From Ga0077555 sp033764055 (GTDB lineage Bacteria; Pseudomonadota; Alphaproteobacteria; Rhizobiales; Hyphomicrobiaceae), in contig JANRJI010000012.1 of assembly GCA_033764055.1 (NCBI GenBank), forward strand, positions 1-64,000: 64,000 nucleotides of DNA, in the 5' to 3' direction. The notes beneath the pieces were generated by a model, which was not told the origin of the DNA, searched no databases, and saw nothing but the letters and a program-made list of their open reading frames with translations. How positions within the stretch are numbered: the first letter of the stretch is position 1; each line of letters starts with the position of its first letter. Shown here one piece after another: positions 42,559-51,818 of the stretch. A program made the position numbers and the translations under genes.

Positions 42559-42722
42559 TGGCGATCGGCTTCGGCGTGTTGCGGCTGGCGCCAGCCCACT
42601 TCTGGTCGATGACGCCGCGTGAGCTGGCAGCGGCCTCACGCGGCATTTCCGGCATTGCTCTTGGCTCGCCGGGCTTGGATCGCACGCGGATGGACGAGCT
42701 CATGGCCCGTTTTCCCGACTGA
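42558..42722 (+). CDS. GTA gene 10.1: phage tail assembly chaperone, 54 aa
   Basis: The short frame opens in TGATG and translates to MAIGFGVLRLAPAHFWSMTP then RELAAASRG, ending MDELMARFPD. This matches the small chaperone between gp10 and the tape measure in RcGTA-like clusters (the W-x-MTPRE motif is typical). GTG at 42555 is an alternative start. In relatives it wraps the tape measure during tail assembly. Confidence 0.85.
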   Translation: MAIGFGVLRLAPAHFWSMTPRELAAASRGISGIALGSPGLDRTRMDELMARFPD

Positions 42723-42770
42723 GCCCAGACGCCAACAGGGCCGTCGAAATGAACCCGGAGACTCCAGGAA

Positions 42771-43388
42771 ATGCCGACCAGAAGCGATAATCCATCCATG
42801 CCCTCGACCGACTCGATGGCGACCGGAGCGAGCGAGGCTCGGGCCGAGATCGACGGGCTGCTCGACAGCCAGCGGCAATTGACCATCGAGCTGGCCATGT
42901 CGGGCCGGGAGAGCCGACAGTTCGGTCAGGCTCTTTCTCGAGCTTTCGTCGGTCTCGCCGTGCAGGGCAAGGGTCTTGGCGAGGTGCTGCGGCAGCTCGC
43001 GCTCAGTCTCTCGCGCCTTGCGCTCGGTGCCGCCTTCAAGCCGCTCGAAGGCCTTGTCGGCGGCATGCTGCAGAGCATCGTTTCGGGAGCGGGCGGGGGC
43101 GGGCCTGCGGGAACCGGCATGGCTGCCGGCTTTGTCCCGTCTGGCCGCATCGCGGCACCGGCGATGCTCGGGTTTTCGGGGGATGGCGTGCTGTCTGCGG
43201 CCGCCGGTGGTCGAGCTCGCACGGCGATCGGGGAGGGCGGGACTGCCGGCTTTCGCCCAGCAGGGACGGCCGGCCCGACCGTGGTTCTGAATATCGCTAC
43301 TCCTGATGTCGAAAGCTTCCGCCGATCCGAGACGCAACTCGCAGCACTGCTCGCCCGCGCCGTCGGGCAGGGCCAGAGAAATCTCTGA
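42771..43388 (+). CDS. GTA gene 11: short tape-measure protein
   Basis: 205 residues, the small size usual for GTA tape measures. The helical N-terminus (EARAEIDGLLDSQRQLTIEL, RLALGAAFKPLEGLVGGML) is followed by Gly/Ala-rich hydrophobic stretches that could insert in a membrane, and a C-terminal helical FRRSETQLAALLARAVGQGQ. It sets tail length in relatives. A second ATG at 42798 is possible. Confidence 0.85.
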   Translation: MPTRSDNPSMPSTDSMATGASEARAEIDGLLDSQRQLTIELAMSGRESRQFGQALSRAFVGLAVQGKGLGEVLRQLALSLSRLALGAAFKPLEGLVGGMLQSIVSGAGGGGPAGTGMAAGFVPSGRIAAPAMLGFSGDGVLSAAAGGRARTAIGEGGTAGFRPAGTAGPTVVLNIATPDVESFRRSETQLAALLARAVGQGQRNL

Positions 43389-43447
43389 TGACGGCCGCAG
43401 CCCGTTTTTTGGACTGATCGCTCAGCAGCAAGAGGCCACGTCTTGTC

Positions 43448-44086
43448 ATGTCCTTTCACGAGGTTCGTTTTCCCACCGGGATTTCTCGGGGCGCAACCGG
43501 CGGCCCCGAGCGGCGGACCGACGTCGTCGTGCTCGGCTCCGGCTACGAGGAGCGCAATGCCCGCTGGGCTCATTCCCGCCGCAGCTACAATGCCGGCTAC
43601 GGCATTCGCACACTCGACGACCTGCACGCTGCTATCGCCTTCTTCGAGGAGCGGCGCGGTCGGCTCTATGGCTTTCGCTGGAAGGACCACACCGACTGGA
43701 AATCATGCGCGCCAGAGGAGACGCCAGGCGCGCTGGATCAGGCGATCGGCACCGGCGACGGCAGTAAGACGACGTTCCAGCTCGTCAAACGCTACGGCGG
43801 GTTGCACGCCCCCTACGACCGGCCCATCTCCAAGCCCGTCATCGGCACCGTGCAGATCGCCGTCGATGGTGCCATTGGCACCGAGGGTGTCGCCTTCGAT
43901 GTCGATCATACGAGCGGCGTCGTCACGTTCCGGGCCGGTCACGAGCCGCCGGTCGGGGCAGTCGTTACGGCCGGCTTCGAGCACGACGTGCCCGTCCGCT
44001 TCGACACCGACAAGCTCGAGATCAGCCTCTCCGGCTTTCGCCACGGCGCTATTCCGTCGATTCCGATCGTCGAGGTGCGGCGATGA
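43448..44086 (+). CDS. GTA gene 12: distal tail protein (DUF2460)
   Basis: 212 residues of the DUF2460 family: FHEVRFPTGISRGATGGPER, SYNAGYGIRTLDDLHAAIAF, RGRLYGFRWKDHTDW and FRAGHEPPVGAVVTAGFEHD. The protein forms the ring that caps the tail tube and begins the baseplate. Its ribosome-binding site is weak. Confidence 0.93.
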   Translation: MSFHEVRFPTGISRGATGGPERRTDVVVLGSGYEERNARWAHSRRSYNAGYGIRTLDDLHAAIAFFEERRGRLYGFRWKDHTDWKSCAPEETPGALDQAIGTGDGSKTTFQLVKRYGGLHAPYDRPISKPVIGTVQIAVDGAIGTEGVAFDVDHTSGVVTFRAGHEPPVGAVVTAGFEHDVPVRFDTDKLEISLSGFRHGAIPSIPIVEVRR

Positions 44087-44159
44087 TCGCGTCGCAGGAA
44101 ATTTCGAGCAGCGCTTCACCGGTATTCTCCCGCCACCTCATCGCAGCAGCCCGGGTGTC

Positions 44160-45020
44160 ATGAAAATCATTCCTGACGCGCTTCAGGCGAGTCTGTCCTC
44201 GGGCACGACCACGCTGTGTTGGTGCTGGCGCATCACGCGCCGATCGGGCGAGCGGCTGGGGTTCACCGACCACGATTGCGATCTGACATTCGACGCCACC
44301 CTGTTCGAGGCAGCGTCGGGCTTCACGGCCACAGAGTTCCGCGAGAGCGTGGGGCTCGCCGTCGACAATCTCGAGGTCGAGAGCGCGCTCGCATCGAGCC
44401 ATCTTTCTGAGGCTGCCCTCGGCTCCGGGGATTTCGACGACGCCGCGATCGAGGTCTTCCGGGTCGACTGGTCGAATCCTGCGGTCAGGGTTCTGGTGCG
44501 GCGCGGAACGCTCGGCGAGGTGCGCCGTAACGGGGTGGCGTTCACGGCGGAGGTTCGCGGCCTCTCACATTACCTCGCGCAGCCGCGCGGTCGTGTCATC
44601 CAGATGGCTTGTGATGCCGATCTCGGCGACTCCCGATGTGGGGTCGATCTGGAGGCTCCGGGCTTTCGGGCCGAGGGAGCCGTTCTCGTCGCGCGGACCG
44701 ACCGCTTGTTCACGACCGCGGACCTCTCGGCTTTCGAAGGCGGGTGGTTCACCCGCGGCCTGCTCTCATTCACGAGCGGGGCCAACGTCGGCCGGCGCAG
44801 CGAGATCAAGCGGCACGGGCTCGCTGGCGGCATTGCGCAGGTCGAGCTCTGGCAGGCGCTCGGGGCGCCGCTGGCTCCCGGTGACGCGTTCGCGATCACT
44901 GCGGGCTGCGATCGGCAATTTGTCACGTGCCGCGGAAAATTCGCGAATGCGGCCAATTTCAGAGGCTTTCCGCACTTGCCGGGGAACGATTTCCTGGCCT
45001 CGCCGCGAAGAGCCGAATGA
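44160..45020 (+). CDS. GTA gene 13: baseplate hub protein (DUF2163)
   Basis: 286 residues of the DUF2163/gp13 family: LGFTDHDCDLTFDATLFEAA, IEVFRVDWSNPAVRVLVRRG, and a cysteine-bearing second half (MACDADLGDSRCGVDL; CDRQFVTCRGKFANAANFRG). The four Cys residues match the iron-sulfur cluster site found in RcGTA gp13. It starts at ATG 44160; the open frame upstream overlaps gene 12 and is not homologous. Confidence 0.92.
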   Translation: MKIIPDALQASLSSGTTTLCWCWRITRRSGERLGFTDHDCDLTFDATLFEAASGFTATEFRESVGLAVDNLEVESALASSHLSEAALGSGDFDDAAIEVFRVDWSNPAVRVLVRRGTLGEVRRNGVAFTAEVRGLSHYLAQPRGRVIQMACDADLGDSRCGVDLEAPGFRAEGAVLVARTDRLFTTADLSAFEGGWFTRGLLSFTSGANVGRRSEIKRHGLAGGIAQVELWQALGAPLAPGDAFAITAGCDRQFVTCRGKFANAANFRGFPHLPGNDFLASPRRAE

Positions 45021-45131
45021 GCGGGGACGCGCGCGCCCGGCTCTCGTCGCAGCGCCCCGCTGGCCCAGGCGCGTCGCCGGCCGCGCACCTCCATATCAAG
45101 CGCCGCCGAACGGTTAGGAGCTTCTGGACCC

Positions 45132-45647
45132 GTGCCGATGCATCTCCCTCCCGTCTCGCGTCGCCCGGGTATTGTCGTCCAGCCTTTCTCCCGCGCCGAT
45201 ATCGTCAATGCGGCGCGCCGCTGGGTCGGCACGCCCTATCACCACCAGGCCAGCTGCCTCGGTGTCGGAACCGATTGCGTCGGTCTCGTGCGCGGTGTCT
45301 GGCGGCAGCTCTACGGCGCCGATGCAGAGGAGGCGGGACCCTACACCCGCGATTGGGCCGAGGCGACAGGCGACGAGACCCTTGTTGCCGCCGCGCGGCG
45401 CCACCTCGTCGAGATCGATCCCGCCCGCCTGCGGCCGGGCGACGTCGCGGTGTTCCGATATCGCACCCGCGCCATCGCGAAGCACGTCGGCATTGCCGCC
45501 CGTGGCGGTGAATCCGGGCCGCTCGCGCCAATCCCTTCGACGCTCATTCACGCCGTCGAAGGCGCCCCGGTCAGCGAGGTTCCGCTCTCGCCGTGGTGGC
45601 GGCGGCGGATCGCGGCTGCCTTTGCCTTTCCCGGAGTCGAGGACTGA
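45132..45647 (+). CDS. GTA gene 14: NlpC/P60 cell-wall peptidase
   Basis: 171-residue cysteine peptidase on the tail tip, thought to open peptidoglycan during DNA entry. The catalytic Cys is in GVGTDCVGLVRGVW and the His in AIAKHVGIAA. The N-terminal IVNAARRWVGTPYHHQA is the family's signature. GTG at 45132 was preferred over the ATG two codons later because AGGAG lies 12 nt before it. It overlaps gene 15 as TGATG. Confidence 0.92.
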   Translation: MPMHLPPVSRRPGIVVQPFSRADIVNAARRWVGTPYHHQASCLGVGTDCVGLVRGVWRQLYGADAEEAGPYTRDWAEATGDETLVAAARRHLVEIDPARLRPGDVAVFRYRTRAIAKHVGIAARGGESGPLAPIPSTLIHAVEGAPVSEVPLSPWWRRRIAAAFAFPGVED

Positions 45648-48600
45648 TGGCCACGCTCGCACTGACTGTTGCCGGCGCGGCGGTAGGCAGCGCCCTGCTG
45701 CCCGCCGGCGTCACGCTGCTCGGCGCCACCATTTCCGGTGCCGTCATCGGCTCGCAGGTTGGTGCCCTTGCCGGCACCTACATCGACCAGGTTCTACTCG
45801 GACCGACGGGTCGCAATCGTGCGCTCGCTGGCCCGCGCCTCTCCGACCTCGCAATCACCACGTCCACCGAAGGCGCGCCGATCCCGCGGCTTTTCGGCCG
45901 TGCCCGACTGGGCGGCCAGGTCATCTGGGCGACCGATCTCGAGGAGGAGGCCGTATCCTCCTCGGCGGGCGGCGGGGGCAAGGGGGCGCCGGCAGTGCCT
46001 GCGGGCGCCGGCGGTACCGAATATCGCTACTATGCCAATCTCGCCGTAGCCATCTGTGAGGGGCCGGTCACCGGCATCGGCCGCGTCTGGGCCGATGGTG
46101 AGGAGCTCGATCTCTCGCTCCACACTTGGCGCCTCCATCCCGGCACCGAGGACCAGGTGGCCGACAGCCTGATCGCGTCGCGCGAGGGGCCGGACGCGGC
46201 CCCTGCCTATCGGGGGGTCGCCTACATCGTGCTCGAGCGCCTGGCGCTCGAGCGCTTCGGCAACCGATTGCCGCAGTTGTCCTTCGAGGTGCATCGCTCG
46301 GTCGACCCGTTCGAGCGTCAGGTGCGCGCGGTCGTCATGATCCCCGGCTCGGGGGAGTTCGCCTATGCACCCGATCCCGTCTCGCGGGCGACCGGCTCGG
46401 TCAGCGCGACGCCCGAGAATACGCACACGCTCAACGGAGGGACCGACTGGCAGGTCGCGCTCGACCAGCTCGCCGACGTATTGCCGAATGCCCGCTCGAC
46501 GTCGCTCGTGGTCAGCTGGTTCGGCACGGATCTCAGAGCCGGTCACTGCGAGATTCGCCCCGCGGTCGACGCTACGACCAAGGACACGTCGCCGCTGGTC
46601 TGGTCCGTCGCGGGGCTCACGCGCGCCTCGGCGGCGCTCGTCTCGGCCGTCGATGGCCAGCCCGCCTATGGTGGCACGCCGTCCGATCAGACCGTCGTCG
46701 CTGCCATCGGCGACCTCAAGGCGCGCGGCCACAAGGTGCTCCTGACGCCGTTCATCCTGATGGACATCCCCGCCGGCAACACGCTGCCAGACCCTTACAC
46801 CGGATCTGCCGGCCAGCCGGCCTTCCCCTGGCGCGGTCGCGTGACATGCGATCCGGCTCCAGGCAGGCCGGGCTCGCCCGACAAGTCCGCCGCGGCGGAG
46901 GCCCAGCTCGCCAGCCTCGTCGGCACGGCCGCGCCATCCGACTTTTCCATCATCGGCGGGAGCATCGTCTACACCGGCCCGTCGGAGTGGAGTCTGCGGC
47001 GCATGGTGCTCCACTACGCCACGCTCGCGGTCGCGGCAGGCGGCGTCGATGCCATCGTCATCGGCAGCGAGCTGCGCGGCCTGACCCAGGTGCGCTCCGC
47101 GGCGGGCGTGTACCCCTTCGTCGCGGCGCTCGCCACGCTCGCCTCTGACGTCAAGTCGATCGTGGGGCCGGCGACCAAGGTCACCTACGCCGCCGACTGG
47201 TCCGAATACTTCGGTCACCATCCGGACGACGCCTCGGGCGACGTCCATTTCCATCTCGACCCGCTGTGGGCCTCGGCCGCCGTCGACGCCGTTGCCATCG
47301 ATTGCTATTGGCCTCTCTCGGACTGGCGCGACGGAGAGGCGCATCTCGATCGCCTCGCCGGTGCGCGCTCGATCTACGACCTCGACTACCTCAAAGGGAA
47401 TCTCGTCGGCGGGGAGGGCTTCGACTGGCACTACGCGTCTCCAGCCGACCGCGATGCGCAACTGCGGATGCCGATTGCCGATGCTGCCGGCAAGCCCTGG
47501 GTGTTCCGGTACAAGGATATCCGCTCCTGGTGGTCGAGCCTGCACTACGACCGGCCGGCCGGCATCGAGCAGCCGACGCCGACAGCCTGGGTGCCGCAGT
47601 CGAAGCCTGTCTGGCTCACCGAGGTCGGATGCCCGGCGGTCGACAAGGGCGCCAACCAGCCGAACGTGTTCGTCGATCCGAAGAGCTCGGAATCCTTCCT
47701 GCCCCACTTCTCCCGCGGCGAGCGCGACGATCTCATGCAGCGGCGCTACCTGCAGGCCGTCGTCGAGGGCTTCGACCCCGATCACCCCCACTATGTTCCC
47801 GGGGCCAACCCGGTCTCGACGGTCTACGGCGGCCGCATGCTCGACCTCGAGCATGTCCATGTCTACGCCTGGGACGCGCGGCCCTATCCCGTGTTTCCGG
47901 GCGACGGGAGCACCTGGGCAGACGCTTCGAACTGGCCTCTCGGTCACTGGGTCAACGGCCGCATCGCGAGTCAGCCGCTGGACCGGGTCGTGGCCAGTTT
48001 GCTCCAAGACTACGGTTTCACCGACTACGTTGCGAGCGAGCTCGACGGCCTCATTGCCGGCCTCGTCGTCGATCGGCCCATGTCTGCGCGCGAAGCGCTG
48101 CAGCCGCTTGAGCTCACATTCTTCCTGGATGCACACGAGAGCGGTGGCCTGATCAGATTTCGCCACCGCGGCGCCGGAGGCGTCTCGGCGATGCTCGTCG
48201 TGGACGATCTCGTCGAGGAGCGACCCGGAAGTGCGCTGCTGACGCTGACGCGAGCGCAGGAATCGGAGCTGCCGTCCGCCGTACGCCTCGCCTATTCCGC
48301 GCCCGAGGCCGACTATCGGCCGGCGGTCGCGCAGTCGCGCCGTCTCGTCGGCGGCTCGGGCCGCGTGGCAGAGGCACAGATCGCCCTGGTGCTCGACGCT
48401 CAGCAGGCCTTCCGAGCGGCCGACACCTGGCTCTTCGAGACCTGGGCAGCGCGCGAGCGTGCGCGCATCGTGTTGCCCCCCTCCGCGCTGGCGCTGGAGC
48501 CCGGCGACGTCGTCGCGCTCGATCACGCCGGCCGCACACGCCTGTTGCGCATCACCGGCATCGGCGACCACGGTGCCCGCGAGATCGAGGCGATGAGCAT

Positions 48601-49603
48601 CGATCCCGAGATCTACGATGGCGGCGCCGGCATTGTGCGGAAGCTGGGTGGTGCGAGCAGGCCGCCGGTCGGGCCTGCGCTCGGCCTCTTCCTCGACCTG
48701 CCGCTTCTCACGGGCAACGAGCCGCCCGAGGCCGGCTATGTCGCTGCTGCCCGCGTCCCCTGGCCCGGCGGGATCGCCTTTTATCGCTCGCCAGAGGAAA
48801 CCGGATACACGCTCGCCGGGATCGCCGGTCGCAATGCGACGGTCGGCGTTACCCTGGACCCGCTGGCCCCCGGCCCGGAGAGTAGGCTCGATCGCGCATG
48901 CCGGCTCCGCGTGCGGCTCGACACCGGCGCCCTCCAGTCGAGCTCCCGCCTTGCCGTGCTGGCCGGGGCCAATGCCGCTGCGCTCCTGGCGCCGAGCGGG
49001 ACGCTGGAGGTCCTGCAGTTCGAGACCGCCGCGCTGGTCGCCCCGGCGACCTACGAGCTGTCGACGCTGCTCCGAGCCCAGGCCGGCACTGAGGATGGCA
49101 TGCGCACCTCGGTGCCGGCCGGCGCGCGGTTCGTGCTTCTGGATGGCGCGCTCTCGACCTTGCCGCTGACGCCCGCCGATATCGGTCTGCCGCTCAATTG
49201 GCGCTTCGGCCCGACCAGCCGTGAAATCGGCGACGCGAGCTATGTCACCACGGTCCATGCGTTCAGCGGCCGCGGCCTGCTCCCGTTGAGCCCTGTCCAT
49301 ATCCGGAGCCTGCGGGATGCGAGCGGCAATCTCGCCGTAACCTGGGTGCGCCGGACCCGCGTCGGCGGCGACAGCTGGAACGCCGCCGAGGTTCCGATCG
49401 GAGAGGAAGCCGAGCGCTACGAGGTCGACATTCTCGACGGTCCGACGGTGGTTCGAACGATCGCATCCACTGTGCCCGCCATCACCTATACGGCCGCCGA
49501 TCAGACCGCCGACTTCGGAGCGCCGCAGCCCACCATTCCAATCAGGGTGGCGCAGGTCAGCGCGAGTCTCGGACGGGGCACGTGGCGCGGGGCCACCGTC
49601 TGA
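45647..49603 (+). CDS. GTA gene 15: megatron/host-specificity tail tip protein
   Basis: 1318 residues, the largest gene of the cluster. An N-terminal hydrophobic segment (TLALTVAGAAVGSALLPAGV) may insert in a membrane. A TIM-barrel-like region follows (about 400-720; AGGVDAIVIGSELRGLTQVR, YAADWSEYFGHH), then phage-tail hub domains (FTDYVASELDGLIAGLVVDR; PGDVVALDHAGRTRLLRITG) and fibronectin-like beta domains near the end. This matches RcGTA gp15, which contacts the host and forms the central tip. The start overlaps the gene 14 stop. Confidence 0.93.
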   Translation: MATLALTVAGAAVGSALLPAGVTLLGATISGAVIGSQVGALAGTYIDQVLLGPTGRNRALAGPRLSDLAITTSTEGAPIPRLFGRARLGGQVIWATDLEEEAVSSSAGGGGKGAPAVPAGAGGTEYRYYANLAVAICEGPVTGIGRVWADGEELDLSLHTWRLHPGTEDQVADSLIASREGPDAAPAYRGVAYIVLERLALERFGNRLPQLSFEVHRSVDPFERQVRAVVMIPGSGEFAYAPDPVSRATGSVSATPENTHTLNGGTDWQVALDQLADVLPNARSTSLVVSWFGTDLRAGHCEIRPAVDATTKDTSPLVWSVAGLTRASAALVSAVDGQPAYGGTPSDQTVVAAIGDLKARGHKVLLTPFILMDIPAGNTLPDPYTGSAGQPAFPWRGRVTCDPAPGRPGSPDKSAAAEAQLASLVGTAAPSDFSIIGGSIVYTGPSEWSLRRMVLHYATLAVAAGGVDAIVIGSELRGLTQVRSAAGVYPFVAALATLASDVKSIVGPATKVTYAADWSEYFGHHPDDASGDVHFHLDPLWASAAVDAVAIDCYWPLSDWRDGEAHLDRLAGARSIYDLDYLKGNLVGGEGFDWHYASPADRDAQLRMPIADAAGKPWVFRYKDIRSWWSSLHYDRPAGIEQPTPTAWVPQSKPVWLTEVGCPAVDKGANQPNVFVDPKSSESFLPHFSRGERDDLMQRRYLQAVVEGFDPDHPHYVPGANPVSTVYGGRMLDLEHVHVYAWDARPYPVFPGDGSTWADASNWPLGHWVNGRIASQPLDRVVASLLQDYGFTDYVASELDGLIAGLVVDRPMSAREALQPLELTFFLDAHESGGLIRFRHRGAGGVSAMLVVDDLVEERPGSALLTLTRAQESELPSAVRLAYSAPEADYRPAVAQSRRLVGGSGRVAEAQIALVLDAQQAFRAADTWLFETWAARERARIVLPPSALALEPGDVVALDHAGRTRLLRITGIGDHGAREIEAMSIDPEIYDGGAGIVRKLGGASRPPVGPALGLFLDLPLLTGNEPPEAGYVAAARVPWPGGIAFYRSPEETGYTLAGIAGRNATVGVTLDPLAPGPESRLDRACRLRVRLDTGALQSSSRLAVLAGANAAALLAPSGTLEVLQFETAALVAPATYELSTLLRAQAGTEDGMRTSVPAGARFVLLDGALSTLPLTPADIGLPLNWRFGPTSREIGDASYVTTVHAFSGRGLLPLSPVHIRSLRDASGNLAVTWVRRTRVGGDSWNAAEVPIGEEAERYEVDILDGPTVVRTIASTVPAITYTAADQTADFGAPQPTIPIRVAQVSASLGRGTWRGATV

Positions 49604-49715
49604 CGTCCGCGAGCAGGTCATCTCAGGAGGCAGGCTGCCGCTTGCCCGCGCGCCGACCGCTCCAGGCGCCAGGGAGATCCGCTCCGGCCGTCCTGCTGCA
49701 ACTTCTGGATTTCCA

Positions 49716-51098
49716 ATGTCACATACCTTGAGCCTGCAGCCTCCGTGGCTTCGATTCGCCTGGGCCGATTTGGGGCAGCGCGAGATCGCTGGCCGAGTAA
49801 GCAATCCACGCATCGCCGACTACATCCGTCGCGTCGGCCACCCGGAGGTCGCAGATGACGAGACCGCATGGTGCGCGGCCTTCGTCGGGGCTTGCCTCGA
49901 CCGGGCGGGGATCGACGGCACCGGCTCCCTCATGGCACGCTCCTACGTCGCATGGGGTGAGCCCGCTGAGGCCGATTGCATAGGTGCCGTTGCGGTTCTC
50001 AGCCGCGGTCGCGATCCGGCCCTTGGGCACGTCGGATTCCTCGTGGGTGCCACGGACGATGGCGTCTACCTTCTCGGGGGCAACCAGTCGGACGCCGTGA
50101 CGGTCGCCCGCTTCGACCGTTCCCGACTTATCTGCCTGCGCCGGCCACCGGGGACGCTCACGAAACCCGGCGCCACCGCTGCCCTGCCGGAGATCGGGCC
50201 CGATGCCCCGGCCGGGTTCGGCTGGTCGCTCGCCCGCATTCTCGAGTTCGAGGGTGGCTGGACGGATGATCGGTTCGATCCCGGCGGCCCCACCAACAAG
50301 GGTATCACGCTTGCCGTCTTCGCCGAGGCTCGCGGCGAGGCCGTCACCAGCGACACCATCGAGCGCCTGAAGTTGGAGCTCCGTTCAATTCCTGACAGCC
50401 TCGTCGAGCGCCTCTACCATGAGCGCTACTGGCTGAAGGCCCGCTGCCCCGACTTGCCGCGGGCGCTGGCGCACTTCCATTTCGATGCTGCGGTCAACCA
50501 GGGCGTCGGCGGCGCCGCTCGCATGCTGCAAGAGGCGTTGGGCGTCGAGACCGACGGTGAGATCGGCCCTTTGACGCTGGGCGCCGTCGTCGCCAAGCCC
50601 ATCCCCGAGCTCCTTGATCGCTATGCCGCCATCCGCCGCCGGCGATACCGCGGGCTCCAGCATTTCTGGCGCTTCGGTCGAGGCTGGCTCACCCGCGTCG
50701 ACAAGGCGCTCGAGCAGGCCCGCAGCCTTCATCGGCCGGAAGTCCATCCGGCAACTCCGTCGGCGCCGGATCCAGTTCGTTCAACATTCTCAGAAGAAGG
50801 ACATCGCCCCATGCCCGAAGCCCAAAGCACAGGCGCCTCCCCGCCCACCCCAGGCAAATGGTGGGGCCAGTCCCTGACTGTCTGGGGCGCCCTCCTCACT
50901 GCGGCGACCACCGTTGCGCCGGTCGTGTTTTCCGCCTTCGGTCTCGAGGTGTCGGCCGATCTTGCGGAGCGCCTCGGTCGGGATGCCGTTGCGGTCGTGC
51001 AGGCGATCGGCGGCCTCGCCGGCACTGTGATGACTATTCTTGGCCGGGCCCGTGCCGACACACCGCTCCAGCGCCGCCCATTGGCTGTGCGGATCTGA
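49716..51098 (+). CDS. Three-part lysin: CHAP-like amidase, GH108 muramidase, membrane tail
   Basis: 460 residues. Part 1 (about 1-150) is a TIGR02594/CHAP-type cysteine amidohydrolase with ETAWCAAFVGACLD (Cys) and GHVGFLVGATDDGVYLLGG (His). Part 2 (about 165-345) is a glycoside hydrolase 108 muramidase with ILEFEGGWTDDRFDPGGPTN (catalytic Glu in FEGG) and a peptidoglycan-binding-3 segment GAARMLQEALGVETDGEIGP. Part 3 (about 375-460) contains two hydrophobic segments (TVWGALLTAATTVAPVVFSA; VVQAIGGLAGTVMTILG) like the small holin-like proteins that often follow GH108 genes. Read as a fusion of endolysin and membrane module, it probably serves release of GTA particles. RcGTA's lysis genes lie elsewhere in its genome. 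Confidence 0.88.
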   Translation: MSHTLSLQPPWLRFAWADLGQREIAGRVSNPRIADYIRRVGHPEVADDETAWCAAFVGACLDRAGIDGTGSLMARSYVAWGEPAEADCIGAVAVLSRGRDPALGHVGFLVGATDDGVYLLGGNQSDAVTVARFDRSRLICLRRPPGTLTKPGATAALPEIGPDAPAGFGWSLARILEFEGGWTDDRFDPGGPTNKGITLAVFAEARGEAVTSDTIERLKLELRSIPDSLVERLYHERYWLKARCPDLPRALAHFHFDAAVNQGVGGAARMLQEALGVETDGEIGPLTLGAVVAKPIPELLDRYAAIRRRRYRGLQHFWRFGRGWLTRVDKALEQARSLHRPEVHPATPSAPDPVRSTFSEEGHRPMPEAQSTGASPPTPGKWWGQSLTVWGALLTAATTVAPVVFSAFGLEVSADLAERLGRDAVAVVQAIGGLAGTVMTILGRARADTPLQRRPLAVRI

Positions 51099-51152
51099 TC
51101 TCCAGACCCGTATTCATCGAGGGTTCAGCCCTTGTCCTTCAGCATCGGTGAC

Positions 51153-51485
51153 ATGGACTTACCGATGCTGGCTCGCCTCGAGCTCTGTTGTCTCCCGACG
51201 GTTCATGCATGGGCACTCATGGTCTCGGTCGCCGTGGCCTCTCCTGCTGCGGCCGAGCCGGCGTGCTACCGCGACTGGTCGGACGCCGCTCCTGTCGTCG
51301 TTCGTGAAGGGCTCCGCTCAGCACGCGACATGCACGACCTCGCCCGCGACCGTCTCGACGCGGACGTTGTGCGCATAACGCTGTGTCAGGAGGGAGCCGG
51401 CTTCGTCTATCGGCTCGTCGTACGGCGCAACGATGGAAGCATAGCCAAATGGACCGTCAGCGCCGCGGCCTCGTCGACCCCGTAG
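51153..51485 (+). CDS. Small periplasmic protein before the two-component pair
   Basis: About 110 residues with a signal peptide-like start (PTVHAWALMVSVAVASPAAA, cut before EP) and a mature part CYRDWSDAAPVVVREGLRSA with VRITLCQEGAGFVYRLVVRR, a two-cysteine, PepSY-like alpha/beta layout. Similar small proteins often precede PhoP/PhoQ-type genes in alphaproteobacteria. ATG at 51153 and TTG at 51132 are both possible. It may sense or bind something in the periplasm for the sensor kinase (inference). Confidence 0.65.
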   Translation: MDLPMLARLELCCLPTVHAWALMVSVAVASPAAAEPACYRDWSDAAPVVVREGLRSARDMHDLARDRLDADVVRITLCQEGAGFVYRLVVRRNDGSIAKWTVSAAASSTP

Positions 51486-51818
51486 AGGTCGTCCGGTTGC
51501 AGCCATCAGCGCAGGTCAAGCCTCGGCTCCCCGCCTAGGCACCTGCAGCAGACCGCCGATTGGCGGGACTTTTCCGCATCTCGACCGTGTGACGATCCCT
51601 GTTTGCGTGACCTGGTGCACATCGGGTGCGCTGAGAGGCCTGCCCTCGGCGCATCCAGGCAACCGTGTCGTGGACCGAGGTCCGCAACTCATCCGCGCGT
51701 CGCAGCGATCCGTCGCCTGGAGCGAGACCGCGACAACGCCACGATTCACGGCTATCGTTCACCGTGGTCTATGTTCCGCGCCATGACCGTTGACGCAAGG
51801 CAATGTGGAGAGCGACCG

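Noticed and set aside
45794..49813. 1339-aa open frame on the minus strand opposite GTA gene 15
   Set aside because: Shadow of the sense gene, with Arg/Gly/Asp-rich low-complexity translation and no recognisable domain.
31755..51100. Temperate prophage
   Set aside because: There is no integrase, repressor, replication gene or attachment-site repeat; gene order and families match RcGTA-like elements.
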